Positions 34,147 through 44,636 are shown, counted from the stretch's first letter. The stretch: DNA of 64,000 nt from Lachnospiraceae bacterium (GCA_022510685.1 JAFLTA010000001.1:50761-114760); one strand, 5' to 3'. Numbers and translations: made by a program. The notes: generated by a model from the sequence alone, not told the origin.

Positions 34147-35820
34147 TTATACTTTAAAAATGCTTCCTCCTACAAACTCCCTCATCAAAGAATTTTTCGG
34201 AATTTCCTCACTGCTGATGCCAATAAAATAATCTAAGAATTTCAAAAGTCGTTTCGCCTCAATATACTCCGGTGCATCCTTTGGAATACCAAACAAAATC
34301 GCCTCCGCATATGGTTTTAACACTGCAAGCTCATAAATGAGTGCAGAGTTAAACATCACATCTGCCTCCTCCTGGAACGGGAATATATACTGGTCTTCTC
34401 CCCGGCGCACGGACGGCCACATGCCGATTGTTCTGGCAGCAGAGGAACCTCTCGTTCTGGCATCTCTTACCATACGTCGGATTAATCTGCCGTCAGTAGT
34501 AGAAATACGGTTGTGCTCATCTATATTAATCTGTGTAAGTGCACTGATATAAATCTTGAACTTACTCTCCCTGGGCAAAGTGTAAGATAATTTGTCATTG
34601 AGACCATGAATCCCTTCGATGACCAAAATATCATCCTCTCCCAATTGTCTGTAATCCCCTTTATATTCCTTTTGTCCCGTGACAAAATTAAAGGTAGGCA
34701 GTTCCACCCGCTCCCCTTGAAGCAATTGGTTCATCTGCTTGTTAAACAACTCGACATCAATCGCCTCTAAACACTCGAAATTATAATTTCCATTCTCATC
34801 TAACGGTGTTTCTTCCCTGTTTACAAAATAATTATCCAACGCAATAGGATGCGGTTTCAATCCCAAAGTACGTAACTGGATGGAAAGTCTGTGTGAGAAA
34901 GATGTCTTACCGGAAGAAGACGGACCGGCAATCATAATAAACTTCTTGCTGGGGTCTCTCACAATCTGCTCTGCAATCTGTGCAATTTTCTTTTCCTGAA
35001 GTGCTTCCTGTACCAAAATCAGGTCAGATACACCACCGGAGGAAATTACATCGTTAAGAGCCCCAACAGTGTCAACATCCACCATTTTTCCCCATTGCTT
35101 TGCCTCCTGCAATGTAGAAAACAATTTAGGACTTGGCTTATGGGCTGTCACCTGATCCGGCGTGTTCTTATTTGGCAAGTTCAGCATAAATCCACTTTCA
35201 TAAGGTTCCAGACTGAAATACTGTAAAACACCGGTACTTGCCGGCATATATCCGTAGTAATAATCCTCATATCCATCCAATGTATAAATGTTTACCTTGG
35301 AAACCCTACGATATTCAAACAACTTCTTTTTATCGTACATACCGTGTTTGTCAAAAATCTCCAGAGCTTCTGCAGTATCCACCGAACGTTTCAAAAAAGG
35401 AATGTCTCTATGTACTAACTCCCTCATGCACTCCTCTACATCTTTCAATAGTGCTTCCGTGACAGGGATGCCCTCCACTTCACAGTAACAACTGTTTCCT
35501 ATCTGGTATTTTATAAAAACATCTTTTAACGGCTGCCCTTTGCATACTCCGTAAAATGCTCGCAGCATAAGCAGCGTAGCGCCACGCATATATGTTTTAT
35601 GACCACTTCTATCCTTCGTCGTGAGAAATGAAATCTCCATATCCCTACTGATTTTTTTATTAAGTTCCATCAGCTTTCCGTGATATCTTGCCAAAATAAT
35701 CGGATACTCATACTGGTCCTGAAAGTCCTCTGCAATGCTCCCGTAAGTAGTTCCTACAGGATATTCTTTTTCTGTTTTTTTTGCTCCGATAATAACTGCT
35801 ATCTTGATAGTCTTTCCCAT
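34147..35820 (-). CDS. Nucleoside (uridine) kinase with ThrRS-like N-terminal domains
   Basis: The protein has 557 residues. The first 70 form a TGS-like beta-grasp domain ([19 protein letters not shown]), and about 75-210 resemble the second additional domain of threonyl-tRNA synthetase. A P-loop kinase of the uridine kinase/phosphoribulokinase type fills the C-terminal half, with GPSSSGKTS at 299-307 and [14 protein letters not shown]-type patterns after it. Such fusions are widespread in clostridia and annotated as nucleoside kinases; the exact substrate is unproven. The start at 35820 follows AAGAGG, while the longer frame to 35874 has no site. It lies between trmK and folD. Confidence 0.9.
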   Translation of the reverse strand: MGKTIKIAVIIGAKKTEKEYPVGTTYGSIAEDFQDQYEYPIILARYHGKLMELNKKISRDMEISFLTTKDRSGHKTYMRGATLLMLRAFYGVCKGQPLKDVFIKYQIGNSCYCEVEGIPVTEALLKDVEECMRELVHRDIPFLKRSVDTAEALEIFDKHGMYDKKKLFEYRRVSKVNIYTLDGYEDYYYGYMPASTGVLQYFSLEPYESGFMLNLPNKNTPDQVTAHKPSPKLFSTLQEAKQWGKMVDVDTVGALNDVISSGGVSDLILVQEALQEKKIAQIAEQIVRDPSKKFIMIAGPSSSGKTSFSHRLSIQLRTLGLKPHPIALDNYFVNREETPLDENGNYNFECLEAIDVELFNKQMNQLLQGERVELPTFNFVTGQKEYKGDYRQLGEDDILVIEGIHGLNDKLSYTLPRESKFKIYISALTQINIDEHNRISTTDGRLIRRMVRDARTRGSSAARTIGMWPSVRRGEDQYIFPFQEEADVMFNSALIYELAVLKPYAEAILFGIPKDAPEYIEAKRLLKFLDYFIGISSEEIPKNSLMREFVGGSIFKV

Positions 35821-35922
35821 AATACCTCTTTTCTGCATCTCTTTTCGTATTTTACCATTAGTACAGCAAACCATAAGTTGTGCCGGTATCCTGCAATAAA
35901 CATGTTTGAATTGTCACACCTG

Positions 35923-36603
35923 TCATACAAAAATACTTTTTAATAAAGTTTCTATCTGCATTTGCTCTTGCAATATATTTTCTTTTGCCGGTGTCTGTTC
36001 AGGCATACCGGCGAGAATCGCCTCCACCCGTTTTTTCTCTTGTAGCAGGAAACGGCAAAATACCGGATGCTTATTGATAATCAACTGTTTCCCATATATA
36101 TATTCAATATCTGACGAATAATGCTCCAATCCGGATTCACAACGAAGAATGGTATAGTATTTTCCCATATCATATACCATATTTTCCTGTGTGATCTGAA
36201 ATCCCAAATCATGCAGCGCATAGCGTACTTTGCATATTTCCGATTGGGGGGAAAGTACCAGCTCCTTTGCCGAAGCAGTCACTTCCGGTCTTTCACGCAA
36301 AATATGTTCCATCAATGCACCACCGATTCCGCTGATTAAAATCGTATCTGCTTCACCCGGTTGAAGCATCTGTGTTCCGTCCGATTTCCTCACTTGAATC
36401 TTTTCAGACAAACCATAGTCCGCAATATGTTCTTTTGCCCGCTGCAAAGGTCCCTCATTGATATCCATTGCAATACCACCCGCCGCTCTGTTTTCCCTAA
36501 CGAGGAAAATCACTGTAAATCCATGGTCACAACCGATATCTGCCACGACACCTCCGGAGCGCACATAATCCGCCACCGCCTGCAGGCGTTTTGATAAATG
36601 CAT
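35923..36603 (-). CDS. trmK: tRNA (adenine-N1)-methyltransferase TrmK
   Basis: The 226-residue SAM enzyme modifies A22 of tRNA. The SAM motif VADIGCDHGFTVIFLV is at about 19-34, followed by AMDINEGPLQRAKEHI and the TrmK-specific ISGIGGALMEHIL and LVLSPQSEICKVRYALHDLGF. The start ATG overlaps the rpoD stop by one base (TAATG), so the two are translationally coupled. The sigA-trmK order is the usual Firmicute arrangement; the Nif3-like gene that often follows is absent, replaced by the nucleoside kinase. Confidence 0.95.
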   Translation of the reverse strand: MHLSKRLQAVADYVRSGGVVADIGCDHGFTVIFLVRENRAAGGIAMDINEGPLQRAKEHIADYGLSEKIQVRKSDGTQMLQPGEADTILISGIGGALMEHILRERPEVTASAKELVLSPQSEICKVRYALHDLGFQITQENMVYDMGKYYTILRCESGLEHYSSDIEYIYGKQLIINKHPVFCRFLLQEKKRVEAILAGMPEQTPAKENILQEQMQIETLLKSIFV

Positions 36604-38057
36604 TACTCTAAGTAATCTTTCAATTTACGGCTGCGGCTTGGATGTCTCAGTTTGCGCAGTGCTTTTGCCTCAATCTGACGGATACGCTCTCTGGTCACCT
36701 TAAACTCTTTTCCTACTTCCTCCAAAGTTCTTGCACGACCATCCTCCAAACCGAAGCGAAGTTTTAACACTTTTTGTTCCCTGTCCGTCAGCGTGCCAAG
36801 CACTTCCTCTAACTGTTCTCTGAGCAGGGTGAAAGCTGCTGCCTCCGATGGTACCGGAACATTATCATCCTGAATAAAGTCGCCCAGATGACTGTCCTCC
36901 TCCTCGCCGATAGGCGTCTCCAGAGAAACCGGCTCCAGAGAAATTTTTTGTATCTCCCGGACACGTTCAACAGGCATCCCCATCTGAACGGCTATCTCCT
37001 CCGGATAGGGTTCTCTGCCAAGCTCCTGCAAGAGCTGTCTCTGGACACGGACAAATTTGTTGATAGTCTCTACCATGTGTACCGGAATACGAATAGTACG
37101 TGCCTGATCAGCTATCGCTCTGGTAATAGCCTGGCGAATCCACCATGTAGCGTAGGTACTAAACTTGTACCCCTTTTTATAGTCAAACTTCTCTACCGCT
37201 TTAATAAGGCCTAAATTTCCCTCCTGAATCAAATCCAGGAACAACATTCCTCTCCCGACATAACGTTTGGCAATACTGACTACAAGGCGTAGATTTGCCT
37301 CTGCCAACTTCTTTTTGGAATCCATATCCCCCTCTTCCATACGCTTTGCCAGCTCCACTTCCTCATCTGCCGTCAAAAGCGGAACCTTGCCGATTTCTTT
37401 CAGGTACATACGCACGGGATCCTCAATGCCAATGCCATCCGGAACTGACAAATCTATATTTTCAATCTCCTCGTCGTCCGGAACATCACCACTGTTCTCC
37501 AACTCCAGAATCATGTCATCGTCATCTTCCTGGTCTTCAGAAATCTGCAGCACATCTACATTCTTTTGCTCCAGAAATTCTATAATACGCTCTGTGCGCT
37601 CCTCTGTCAGTTCAATATCTTTGAAAAAATTATTGATTTCCGATATTTCCAAAACATTTTGCTTGCTTTTCGCCATAATCAGCAATGCATCCATACGTTC
37701 CATGAACTTTGCAGAGTCGTCTCCGCTTTTTTCCTCATGTTCGGATTCTTTCTTCGCAGAACTCTTTCGCGTAGACTTTGCCTTATTTTTCTCCGAAGAA
37801 GCAGCCGTCTCTCTGGCAACCTTCTCCATTGCCTCCTCCACGGCGCTGTTGCTAAGCGATTTTTCTGCTTTCTTAGATGTCGACTTTCCTGATTTCTTTG
37901 TTGTCGCTTTTTTCGATTCTGCCTTAGAAGCAGACTTTTCTTCCGTAGAAGATGCCTTTTTTGCAGCTGTCTTTTTTGCTGCCGTCTTTTTGACAGACTT
38001 CGCCTCTTCCTTTTTATCGGTCGTCAGCTTGTCCGCTTCTTTTTTCTTTGTTGCCAT
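36603..38057 (-). CDS. rpoD: Primary sigma factor RpoD (SigA) with a Lys/Ala-rich N-terminal extension
   Basis: This 484-residue protein is the housekeeping sigma factor. Region 1.1-like sequence is at about 118-180, region 1.2 with [11 protein letters not shown], region 2 with [22 protein letters not shown], region 3, and region 4.2 with [29 protein letters not shown]. The first 115 residues are unusual: runs of K, A, S, T and E ([14 protein letters not shown]) resembling histone H1 tails, with no predicted fold. This adds about 100 residues compared with B. subtilis SigA. The start follows AAGGAAGG. It lies between dnaG and trmK in the macromolecular synthesis operon. Confidence 0.96.
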   Translation of the reverse strand: MATKKKEADKLTTDKKEEAKSVKKTAAKKTAAKKASSTEEKSASKAESKKATTKKSGKSTSKKAEKSLSNSAVEEAMEKVARETAASSEKNKAKSTRKSSAKKESEHEEKSGDDSAKFMERMDALLIMAKSKQNVLEISEINNFFKDIELTEERTERIIEFLEQKNVDVLQISEDQEDDDDMILELENSGDVPDDEEIENIDLSVPDGIGIEDPVRMYLKEIGKVPLLTADEEVELAKRMEEGDMDSKKKLAEANLRLVVSIAKRYVGRGMLFLDLIQEGNLGLIKAVEKFDYKKGYKFSTYATWWIRQAITRAIADQARTIRIPVHMVETINKFVRVQRQLLQELGREPYPEEIAVQMGMPVERVREIQKISLEPVSLETPIGEEEDSHLGDFIQDDNVPVPSEAAAFTLLREQLEEVLGTLTDREQKVLKLRFGLEDGRARTLEEVGKEFKVTRERIRQIEAKALRKLRHPSRSRKLKDYLE

Positions 38058-38130
38058 GTCGTTCCTTCCTTTCTATCTATGTACTGCTATGTATACATAC
38101 CAGTTTTCTCCGGTGTAGTTACTGTTTACC

Positions 38131-39918
38131 TTAACCATCTTTCAATGAAATATGCAATTTCTCATGGGTTTGCAGCGCTTTTTTCTCTGCCATTAATTCT
38201 TGAAGCTGTGCAATATCCGTGAGATTTTTCATTTTATGTTCAATACTGCGCTCCTTAATCCGGAACAGCAGCTCATTGATTGCTTTTTCTTTTTCCCTGC
38301 GGTCCATCGTAGCATCAAAGCCGGTCTGGAACATTTTTGACACTGTTCTCTGCTGTTCCACATCCTCAAAACAGTTTAAGATCTTAGCCGGCTCGCACTG
38401 TCCGTTTTCCAGCTGTCCATATAGCAAATCTGCCGCCTGCCGGTAAGGTTCCTCTAAATAATCTTCTGTCTTAATAATATCCTTCACTTGTGTATACATC
38501 TCCGGTTTTTCCACTAACCATGACAAAAACAATTGGTATGTATACTGTATACCGTCCGGTTCGCTGTTTTCTGACTGTCGCCTGCTATTTTGCCTGCGCT
38601 CCTCCATCACTTCCCGGTATCCCTCTGGCTCCATGCTGCTATAGCGGATGACCAGCTTTTTTAAATCCTCCTTGGGCACGGTATATTTTGCTGCAAGAGC
38701 TTCCAAATAACTGTCTCTTTGCACCTTATCCTCAAATACTAACAATTTACGCGCCATTTCATGAATAAATTTTGTTCTCTCCTCCGGATCATCTGCCTTA
38801 TGCTCCTGCTGCAAGACATCTATCTCGAAGAAAAAACTGTTTTCTGCTTTCTCCAGACGCTCCTCAAAAGCTTCTGCACCGAGACCTTTTATAAACTCAT
38901 CCGGGTCTTTGTACGGCTCCATATGCACGATTTTTCCGGTAAGTCCTGCCCTTCGCAATATAGGAATTGCCCTAAGCGCCGCCTTTACTCCGGCACTATC
39001 ACTGTCATAGGTAATCAGCACTTCATCCGTATACCTCTTGAGAAGATTTGCCTGCTGCTCGGTAAATGCGGTTCCCAGCGAGGCTATTGCACCTGTGAAG
39101 CCAGCCTGATGCATTGCTATTACATCCATATATCCCTCACAAAGAATAAGTTTTTTTCGCTTACCCTGTTTGGCATAATTCAATCCAAACAAATTTCGAC
39201 TTTTATCAAATACCTTGGTCTCCGGGGAATTCAAATACTTAGGTTTGGCATCCCCCATAACTCTCCCGCCAAATCCAATCACTCTGTTGTTTGCATCCAT
39301 AATAGGAAACATAACACGATTCCAAAATTTATCATAGACTCCACGCTCGTCCATCTTAAAGAGACCGGTCTCCTGCAAAGTCCTGTCATCATATCCCTCG
39401 TGCTGCAGATAGCGATACAACTCCCCACTACTCTGTCCGGCATATCCCAGTCCGAACCGTCGCATCGTCTCATCGGAAAGTCCACGCTCCTGCAAATATT
39501 CATATCCTAATTTTCCCTGTGGAGACTTAAGTTTTGCATAGTAGTATTTTGCCGCCTTTGCGTTGATTTCCAATAAAGTCAGCCGTAAATTTTCCTCCTC
39601 ACGCTGTTTTGCAGAAAATTCTTTCTTAGGTAATGCGATTCCCACCCTGTCTGCCAAATACTCCATTGCCTCAGGAAACGTATAATTTTCGTATTCCATC
39701 ACGAAGGTGAGAACATTACCACCGACTCCACAGCCAAAGCACTTGTACATCTGCCGTGCGGGGTTTACGGAAAACGAGGGTGTTTTCTCATTATGAAACG
39801 GACACAGCCCAACATAACCGCTTCCGGAACGTTTCAAGCGTACTGACGCACCGATGACATCCACAATATCATTGGCAGAACGAACCTGCTCTATCTGCTC
39901 CTCGGTATACCTTGCCAT
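38131..39918 (-). CDS. dnaG: DNA primase DnaG
   Basis: The 595-residue primase has a CHC2 zinc finger at the N-terminus (C39, H42, C60, C63; GLCPFHNEKTPSFSV and YKCFGCGVGG). The TOPRIM catalytic core follows, with LCEGYMDVIAMHQAG and ITYDSDSAGVKAA. A C-terminal helicase-interaction region is weakly conserved. The start at 39918 (MARYTEEQIE) follows GGAGGGATGAC; a longer frame to 39954 was rejected. It precedes rpoD by 73 bp, the classic order. Nothing unusual is seen. Confidence 0.96.
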   Translation of the reverse strand: MARYTEEQIEQVRSANDIVDVIGASVRLKRSGSGYVGLCPFHNEKTPSFSVNPARQMYKCFGCGVGGNVLTFVMEYENYTFPEAMEYLADRVGIALPKKEFSAKQREEENLRLTLLEINAKAAKYYYAKLKSPQGKLGYEYLQERGLSDETMRRFGLGYAGQSSGELYRYLQHEGYDDRTLQETGLFKMDERGVYDKFWNRVMFPIMDANNRVIGFGGRVMGDAKPKYLNSPETKVFDKSRNLFGLNYAKQGKRKKLILCEGYMDVIAMHQAGFTGAIASLGTAFTEQQANLLKRYTDEVLITYDSDSAGVKAALRAIPILRRAGLTGKIVHMEPYKDPDEFIKGLGAEAFEERLEKAENSFFFEIDVLQQEHKADDPEERTKFIHEMARKLLVFEDKVQRDSYLEALAAKYTVPKEDLKKLVIRYSSMEPEGYREVMEERRQNSRRQSENSEPDGIQYTYQLFLSWLVEKPEMYTQVKDIIKTEDYLEEPYRQAADLLYGQLENGQCEPAKILNCFEDVEQQRTVSKMFQTGFDATMDRREKEKAINELLFRIKERSIEHKMKNLTDIAQLQELMAEKKALQTHEKLHISLKDG

Positions 39919-40004
39919 GTCATCCCTCCGTTCCTCTTTCCTACAGTAAAACACACTCTATCTTAATTTATTCGACATAAAATCTGTATTTCCTTTTTTT
40001 CTTT

Positions 40005-41045
40005 TTACCGGTGTTCTGTCCCTAACACCGTCCACGATTTGGGAATCATGATCTCTTTGTATAAATTCACGGCAAATCTGTCGGTCATACAGGCTATATA
40101 ATCACATACGGCACGCTGGGTACTCTCGCCTTCCTGCACCAGCGCAATAAACTCCTCCGGCATTTTGTCGGAATGACGGGTGTAATATTCGTACAACTGT
40201 CCGATCATATGTACTACTTTACGCTCCTCACTCTTTGCCACAGGATTGGTATATACGGTATCAAACAAAAACTTACGCAGTTCAAGCATCGCTTTTTCCA
40301 CCCGGGAAGACATACTGATTTCATCTTTACCCTCACTATTTTGTACAATATCATGCACCAGCGTATTCAGACGTTTATTCGTAGATGTTCCGAGTATATC
40401 TGTAAGTTCCTTTGGAATGTCTTCTTCTCTTATGATTCCCGCACGTATGGCATCATCAATATCAGAATTAATATAAGCTATTTTGTCGGAAAGACGTACA
40501 ATCTTACCCTCCAGCGTGCTGGGACGAAGTCTGGTCTGATGATTCAGAATGCCATCCCGCACTTCCACAGTGAGGTTCAATCCTTTGCCGTCTTTTTCCA
40601 GCCGTTCCACCACACGTACACTCTGCTCATTGTGATGAAAACCACCATATCCATCTGCGATACTGTTTAACGCACGTTCCCCGGCATGCCCGAAGGGCGT
40701 ATGTCCCAAATCATGCCCAAGAGCAATCGCCTCCGTCAAGTCTTCATTCAAAAGTAATGCCCTGGCGATAGTTCTGGCATTTTGTGCAACTTCTAACGTA
40801 TGAGTAAGACGGGTCCGATAATGATCTCCCTCTGGTGCCAGAAACACTTGTGTTTTTTGCTTCAAACGACGGAATGCCTTGCAGTGTAATATGCGATCCC
40901 TGTCCCGCTGAAATACAGTACGAATATCACATTGAGGTTCCTCCACGTCTCTCCCCAACGATCGATCTGCAAAGGAAGCATACGGTCCCAAAATCTGGTG
41001 TTCTCTTTCCTCCTGTTTCTGTCGTAAACTCTTTGCTTCTGCCAT
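40005..41045 (-). CDS. dgt: dNTP triphosphohydrolase (Dgt/dGTPase-like)
   Basis: The 346-residue HD-domain enzyme is predicted to remove triphosphate from dNTPs. Motifs: RDRILHCKAFRRLKQKTQVF at the start, RTRLTHTLEVAQNARTIARAL, the HD pair in AIALGHDLGHTPFGHAGERALN, and later VRLSDKIAYINSDIDDA. This is the type-2 family found next to dnaG in many Firmicutes. The start at 41045 follows GGGAGGATATTTTT. There is an 86-bp gap to dnaG, without a visible terminator. Confidence 0.94.
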   Translation of the reverse strand: MAEAKSLRQKQEEREHQILGPYASFADRSLGRDVEEPQCDIRTVFQRDRDRILHCKAFRRLKQKTQVFLAPEGDHYRTRLTHTLEVAQNARTIARALLLNEDLTEAIALGHDLGHTPFGHAGERALNSIADGYGGFHHNEQSVRVVERLEKDGKGLNLTVEVRDGILNHQTRLRPSTLEGKIVRLSDKIAYINSDIDDAIRAGIIREEDIPKELTDILGTSTNKRLNTLVHDIVQNSEGKDEISMSSRVEKAMLELRKFLFDTVYTNPVAKSEERKVVHMIGQLYEYYTRHSDKMPEEFIALVQEGESTQRAVCDYIACMTDRFAVNLYKEIMIPKSWTVLGTEHR

Positions 41046-41090
41046 AAAAATATCCTCCCTGTTTGATAGAACCTGCAGGTTATACACTGA

Positions 41091-42566
41091 TTATTTGCTA
41101 TCTCCGATACTCTCTCCAATATAATAAAATCCTTTGCTCTCACAAATTTTTACGGGAATAATCTGTCCGATCAGACTCTCATCCCCGGGAAAATGTACCA
41201 CATAATTCTTCTCCGTTCGACCTGTCATTAGCGTCGTATCCTGTCCGTTCACTTCTTCCACCAATACATTTTCCACTGTGCCAACCGCCTGTCCGGCACG
41301 CTCCGCCGCAAGCACTTGCACTTTGTCAAGTAGTCTGTCAAAACGCTCCTTCACCACTTCCTCCGGTACTTGTTCTTCCATGGAAGCTGCCGGTGTTCCC
41401 GTGCGTTTACTGTAAATAAATGTAAATGCACTATCATAACCCACACGCTCTACCACGTCCAATGTTTCAGCGAAATCTTCTTCCGTCTCTCCCGGAAATC
41501 CCACGATGATATCCGTGGTAAGAGAAATATCCGGATTTTTGCTTCGGATTTTATCTACCAGTTCCAGATAATCCTCTTTCGTGTAATGTCTGTTCATAAT
41601 TTTCAATAGACGGCTGCTTCCGGATTGTAACGGTAGATGAAGATGTTTGCATATTTTGTCAGACTGCCCCATCACCTCGATCAGTTCATCCGATAAGTCC
41701 TTCGGGTGGGATGTCATAAACCGGATGCGCTGCAAACCCGGAATCTCCTCTACTTGACGCAGCAGTTCAGCAAATGTGATAGGATGCTCTAAGGTTTTAC
41801 CATAGGAGTTTACATTCTGCCCTAATAACATAATTTCTACAACACCGTCCTGAACCATACTGCGGATTTCCTCCACGATATCCTCCGGCTCCCTGCTTCG
41901 CTCCCTACCTCTCACATACGGTACAATACAATAGCTGCAGAAATTGTTACAGCCAAACATGATGTTGACACCACCCTTAAAGGAATACTTTCTGGCGTTA
42001 GGTAGCTCCTCCACGATTTCTGTGGTATCTTTCCATATGTCAATGATCATCCTCTTTGCATCCGGCTCAAACAGACGCATTGCCAATAGTTCTGCCAGTT
42101 TAAATATATTGTGGGTTCCGAATATAATATCCACATTGCGATAACTTTTTTTTATTCTGGAAATCACATCCGGCTCCTGCATCATACAACCGCATAATAT
42201 GGTCAGCATCTCCGGATTCCTCTCCTTAAATTTCTTTAACTGCCCCAATCTGCCATAAACTTTCAGATTAGCATTTTCCCGCACCGTACAGGTATTATAC
42301 AGCACTAAATCCGCCTGTTCCGTATCGCTCTCTTCATATCCCATAACCGTGAGGATTCCCAGTATTTTTTCGGAGTCTCGAGCGTTCATCTGACAGCCGA
42401 ATGTCTTGATATGGCAGGTTAATTTTCTGCCTTTCTCCTGTTCTTTCTGACAAATATGCTGTCTCACCTTTTTTATAAAATAATATTGTCTTGCCGGCTC
42501 CTCCTCAGGAGGTGGACAAGAGATATCCATAGCATGTATTTGTGTTTCCATTTCTGTATATTCCAT
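41091..42566 (-). CDS. miaB: tRNA-2-methylthio-N6-dimethylallyladenosine synthase MiaB
   Basis: The 491-residue radical SAM enzyme adds the methylthio group to i6A37 of tRNA. Motifs: TFGCQMNARDSEKILG (UPF0004), NTCTVRENANLKVYG, the radical SAM cysteines in GCNNFCSYCIVPYVRGRE, HLPLQSGSSRLLKIMNRHYT, and a C-terminal TRAM domain with TLMTGRTEKNYVVHF. A 50-residue N-terminal part precedes the UPF0004 domain. The start follows AAAAGGAG. It lies 45 bp before dgt and likely begins the miaB-dgt-dnaG-rpoD-trmK transcript. Confidence 0.96.
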   Translation of the reverse strand: MEYTEMETQIHAMDISCPPPEEEPARQYYFIKKVRQHICQKEQEKGRKLTCHIKTFGCQMNARDSEKILGILTVMGYEESDTEQADLVLYNTCTVRENANLKVYGRLGQLKKFKERNPEMLTILCGCMMQEPDVISRIKKSYRNVDIIFGTHNIFKLAELLAMRLFEPDAKRMIIDIWKDTTEIVEELPNARKYSFKGGVNIMFGCNNFCSYCIVPYVRGRERSREPEDIVEEIRSMVQDGVVEIMLLGQNVNSYGKTLEHPITFAELLRQVEEIPGLQRIRFMTSHPKDLSDELIEVMGQSDKICKHLHLPLQSGSSRLLKIMNRHYTKEDYLELVDKIRSKNPDISLTTDIIVGFPGETEEDFAETLDVVERVGYDSAFTFIYSKRTGTPAASMEEQVPEEVVKERFDRLLDKVQVLAAERAGQAVGTVENVLVEEVNGQDTTLMTGRTEKNYVVHFPGDESLIGQIIPVKICESKGFYYIGESIGDSK

Positions 42567-42639
42567 AGTTTCTCCTTTTATCGATTTATATCGCTAATAA
42601 TCCAAAATAAGTATAACGCAAACCACGTAGAAACACAAG

Positions 42640-42684
42640 AAAATAATAACAGGGAGACAAGTCCGTCCACGGCTTATCTCCCTG
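42640..42684 (-). terminator. Rho-independent terminator after the amt-PII gene
   Basis: CAGGGAGA (42650-42657) pairs with TCTCCCTG (42677-42684), with a further internal CCGT/ACGG pairing. On the minus strand it is followed by TTATTATTTTC. It lies 47 bp after the amt stop and separates it from miaB. Confidence 0.85.
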
Positions 42685-42730
42685 CTCATCATCATTATTT
42701 AATCAATATTCCTGCCATTTTACAGAATGT

Positions 42731-44518
42731 TTAGTTTTCACCCTGTAATGCATCGAAACCGGATTCTCCGGTACGAACCTTCACGACATTTTCCACATCG
42801 TACACGAAAATCTTACCGTCACCGATATTGCCTGTGTAAAGAGCCTTTCTGGCGGCTTCAATCACCGTGTCAACCGGTACGGCACTGACAATCACTTCTA
42901 CTTTCATCTTAGGCAGCAGGATAATATCCAACTCTGCACCACGATATCTGGTAGTCATACCCTTCTGTGTACCGCATCCCAACACCTGCGTTACCGTAAT
43001 GCCGCTGACACCAATCGCATTCATTGCCTCTTTCAAATCCTCGAACTTGCTCTGCTGACACACAATGGACAACTTGGTAATCTTCGGGTAATTTGCATCT
43101 CTTTCCACAGGTGTCTTTGCCGGAGCCGTTGCCGGAATCTCTGGTTCCCGTCCTGTCACATTGACCACTTTGATTGCCTCCTCCATAGGCACCTCTCCCT
43201 TCAACATTTCCGCAGATGTACCTCTGGAGTAGAACATATCTCCTGCCGGCATAAAGTCTGCATATGCGGACGGCAGACCGTGCTCCGTAACATCCAGTCC
43301 GCGAAGTTCCTCCTCCGGTGATACACGAAGACCGCATACTGCCTTGATTACAAAAAATGTTATAGTAATCAAAACAGCCGTCCATGCTGCAACTGACAAA
43401 ATACCAACACACTGCAGACCAAGCTGAGTAAATCCGCCACCATAGAAAAGTCCCTCACCTTTTATGAGACCATCTTCAAAGGCAATGGCATAACCGGGCG
43501 CCGTACTTGTAGCAAACAGACCAACCGCAAACGTACCCCATATACCATTCATCATATGTACTGCCACGGCTCCAACCGGGTCATCAACTTTCAATTTATA
43601 ATCCAAAAGCCATACACCAAACACCACCAACAAACCTGCCACAAAGCCAATCACAATCGCTCCGGCTGCATCCGTCACGTCACAAGGAGCCGTAATAGCT
43701 ACCAGACCTGCAAGAGATGCATTTAAACACATAGACACATCAGGACTGCCATACTTAATCCATGTAAACACCAGGCAGACAACCGTCGCTATCGCCGGCG
43801 CTATCGTCGTCGTCAGGAAAATAGAACCTAAGTCTGCCAGCGATGTTGCTGCAGCACCGTTAAATCCATACCAGCCTAACCACAGAATAAACACGCCCAG
43901 TGCACCTAAGGGCAGATTATGTCCCGGAATCGCATGTGGCTTACCGGTACGCGTACTGAACTTACCAATACGAGCCCCCAGTATAGATGCACCAATCAAT
44001 GCCGAAATACCACCTACCATATGAATGGCACAGGAGCCGGCAAAATCATGGAAGCCCATTTGCGACAGCCAGCCACCGCCCCAAATCCAATGCGCTTCAA
44101 TCGGATATATAAAAGCGGAAATTATTGCGGAATAAATACAGTAAGAAAAGAATTTTGTACGTTCCGCCATAGCACCGGATACAATCGTTGCCGTAGTGGC
44201 ACAAAATACCAGGTTAAATACAAATCCGGAATAGTCAAAATTATGATAATCAGTAAATACATCAAACCCCGGCTTTCCCATAATTCCCATAAAATCTTCA
44301 CCGAGCAGCAAAGAACTTCCGATTAAGATAAAAGTCACCGTGCCGATACAAAAATCCATCAGGTTTTTCATTATGATGTTTCCGGCGTTTTTTGCTCTTG
44401 TAAAACCTGCCTCCACCACAGCAAATCCTGCCTGCATCCAAAATACCAATGCAGCGCCAATCAGAAACCAGACACCAAACAAATTTTCATTGATATAACT
44501 TATCACTTCACTTGACAT
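42731..44518 (-). CDS. amt: Ammonium transporter fused to a P-II signalling domain
   Basis: The protein has 595 residues. Residues 1-415 form the eleven-span ammonium channel (GFAVVEAGFTRAKNAGNIIMKNL, FAGSCAIHMVGGISALIGA, VAVHMMNGIWGTFAVG). A linker of about 65 residues containing a Pro/Ala-rich segment leads to a full P-II domain at 479-595, with GTQKGMTTRYRGAEL in the T-loop and the signature TGNIGDGKIFVYDVENV. The tyrosine uridylylated in GlnB is leucine here (residue 530), so that modification is unlikely. The P-II part probably gates its own channel. The start at 44518 follows AAGGAGGAATAATT; the longer frame to 44737 runs upstream of the promoter and is not used. It is monocistronic. 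Confidence 0.95.
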   Translation of the reverse strand: MSSEVISYINENLFGVWFLIGAALVFWMQAGFAVVEAGFTRAKNAGNIIMKNLMDFCIGTVTFILIGSSLLLGEDFMGIMGKPGFDVFTDYHNFDYSGFVFNLVFCATTATIVSGAMAERTKFFSYCIYSAIISAFIYPIEAHWIWGGGWLSQMGFHDFAGSCAIHMVGGISALIGASILGARIGKFSTRTGKPHAIPGHNLPLGALGVFILWLGWYGFNGAAATSLADLGSIFLTTTIAPAIATVVCLVFTWIKYGSPDVSMCLNASLAGLVAITAPCDVTDAAGAIVIGFVAGLLVVFGVWLLDYKLKVDDPVGAVAVHMMNGIWGTFAVGLFATSTAPGYAIAFEDGLIKGEGLFYGGGFTQLGLQCVGILSVAAWTAVLITITFFVIKAVCGLRVSPEEELRGLDVTEHGLPSAYADFMPAGDMFYSRGTSAEMLKGEVPMEEAIKVVNVTGREPEIPATAPAKTPVERDANYPKITKLSIVCQQSKFEDLKEAMNAIGVSGITVTQVLGCGTQKGMTTRYRGAELDIILLPKMKVEVIVSAVPVDTVIEAARKALYTGNIGDGKIFVYDVENVVKVRTGESGFDALQGEN

Positions 44519-44573
44519 AATTATTCCTCCTTTTTGTCCAAATTTCATGTCGCGATCACGAGGTTGAATAGGC

Positions 44574-44636
44574 TTTTTGCTTAATAGTGAATCTATTAAG
44601 CAAAAAAGGTGCCACGAATCTCTTCGTGACACCTTT
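44574..44636 (-). promoter_or_regulatory. Two-hairpin leader (candidate attenuator) of the amt-PII gene
   Basis: On the minus strand, hairpin 1 (44605-44636) has a 7-bp plus 6-bp stem with one mismatch and is followed by six T residues, like a terminator a few bases after the predicted transcript start. Hairpin 2 is a perfect 14-bp stem (44574-44587 with 44593-44606) whose 5' arm uses that T-run. The hairpin 1 loop can be drawn as AGAGAT, fitting the A-x-x-G-x-x hexaloop of ANTAR targets, but hairpin 2 does not fit that pattern. About 55 nt of plain leader follow before the start. Confidence 0.6.

Noticed and set aside
44574-44636. A firm call of an ANTAR target RNA in the amt leader.
   Set aside because: Only the first hairpin loop can be fitted to the hexaloop pattern, so it is kept as a hypothesis.
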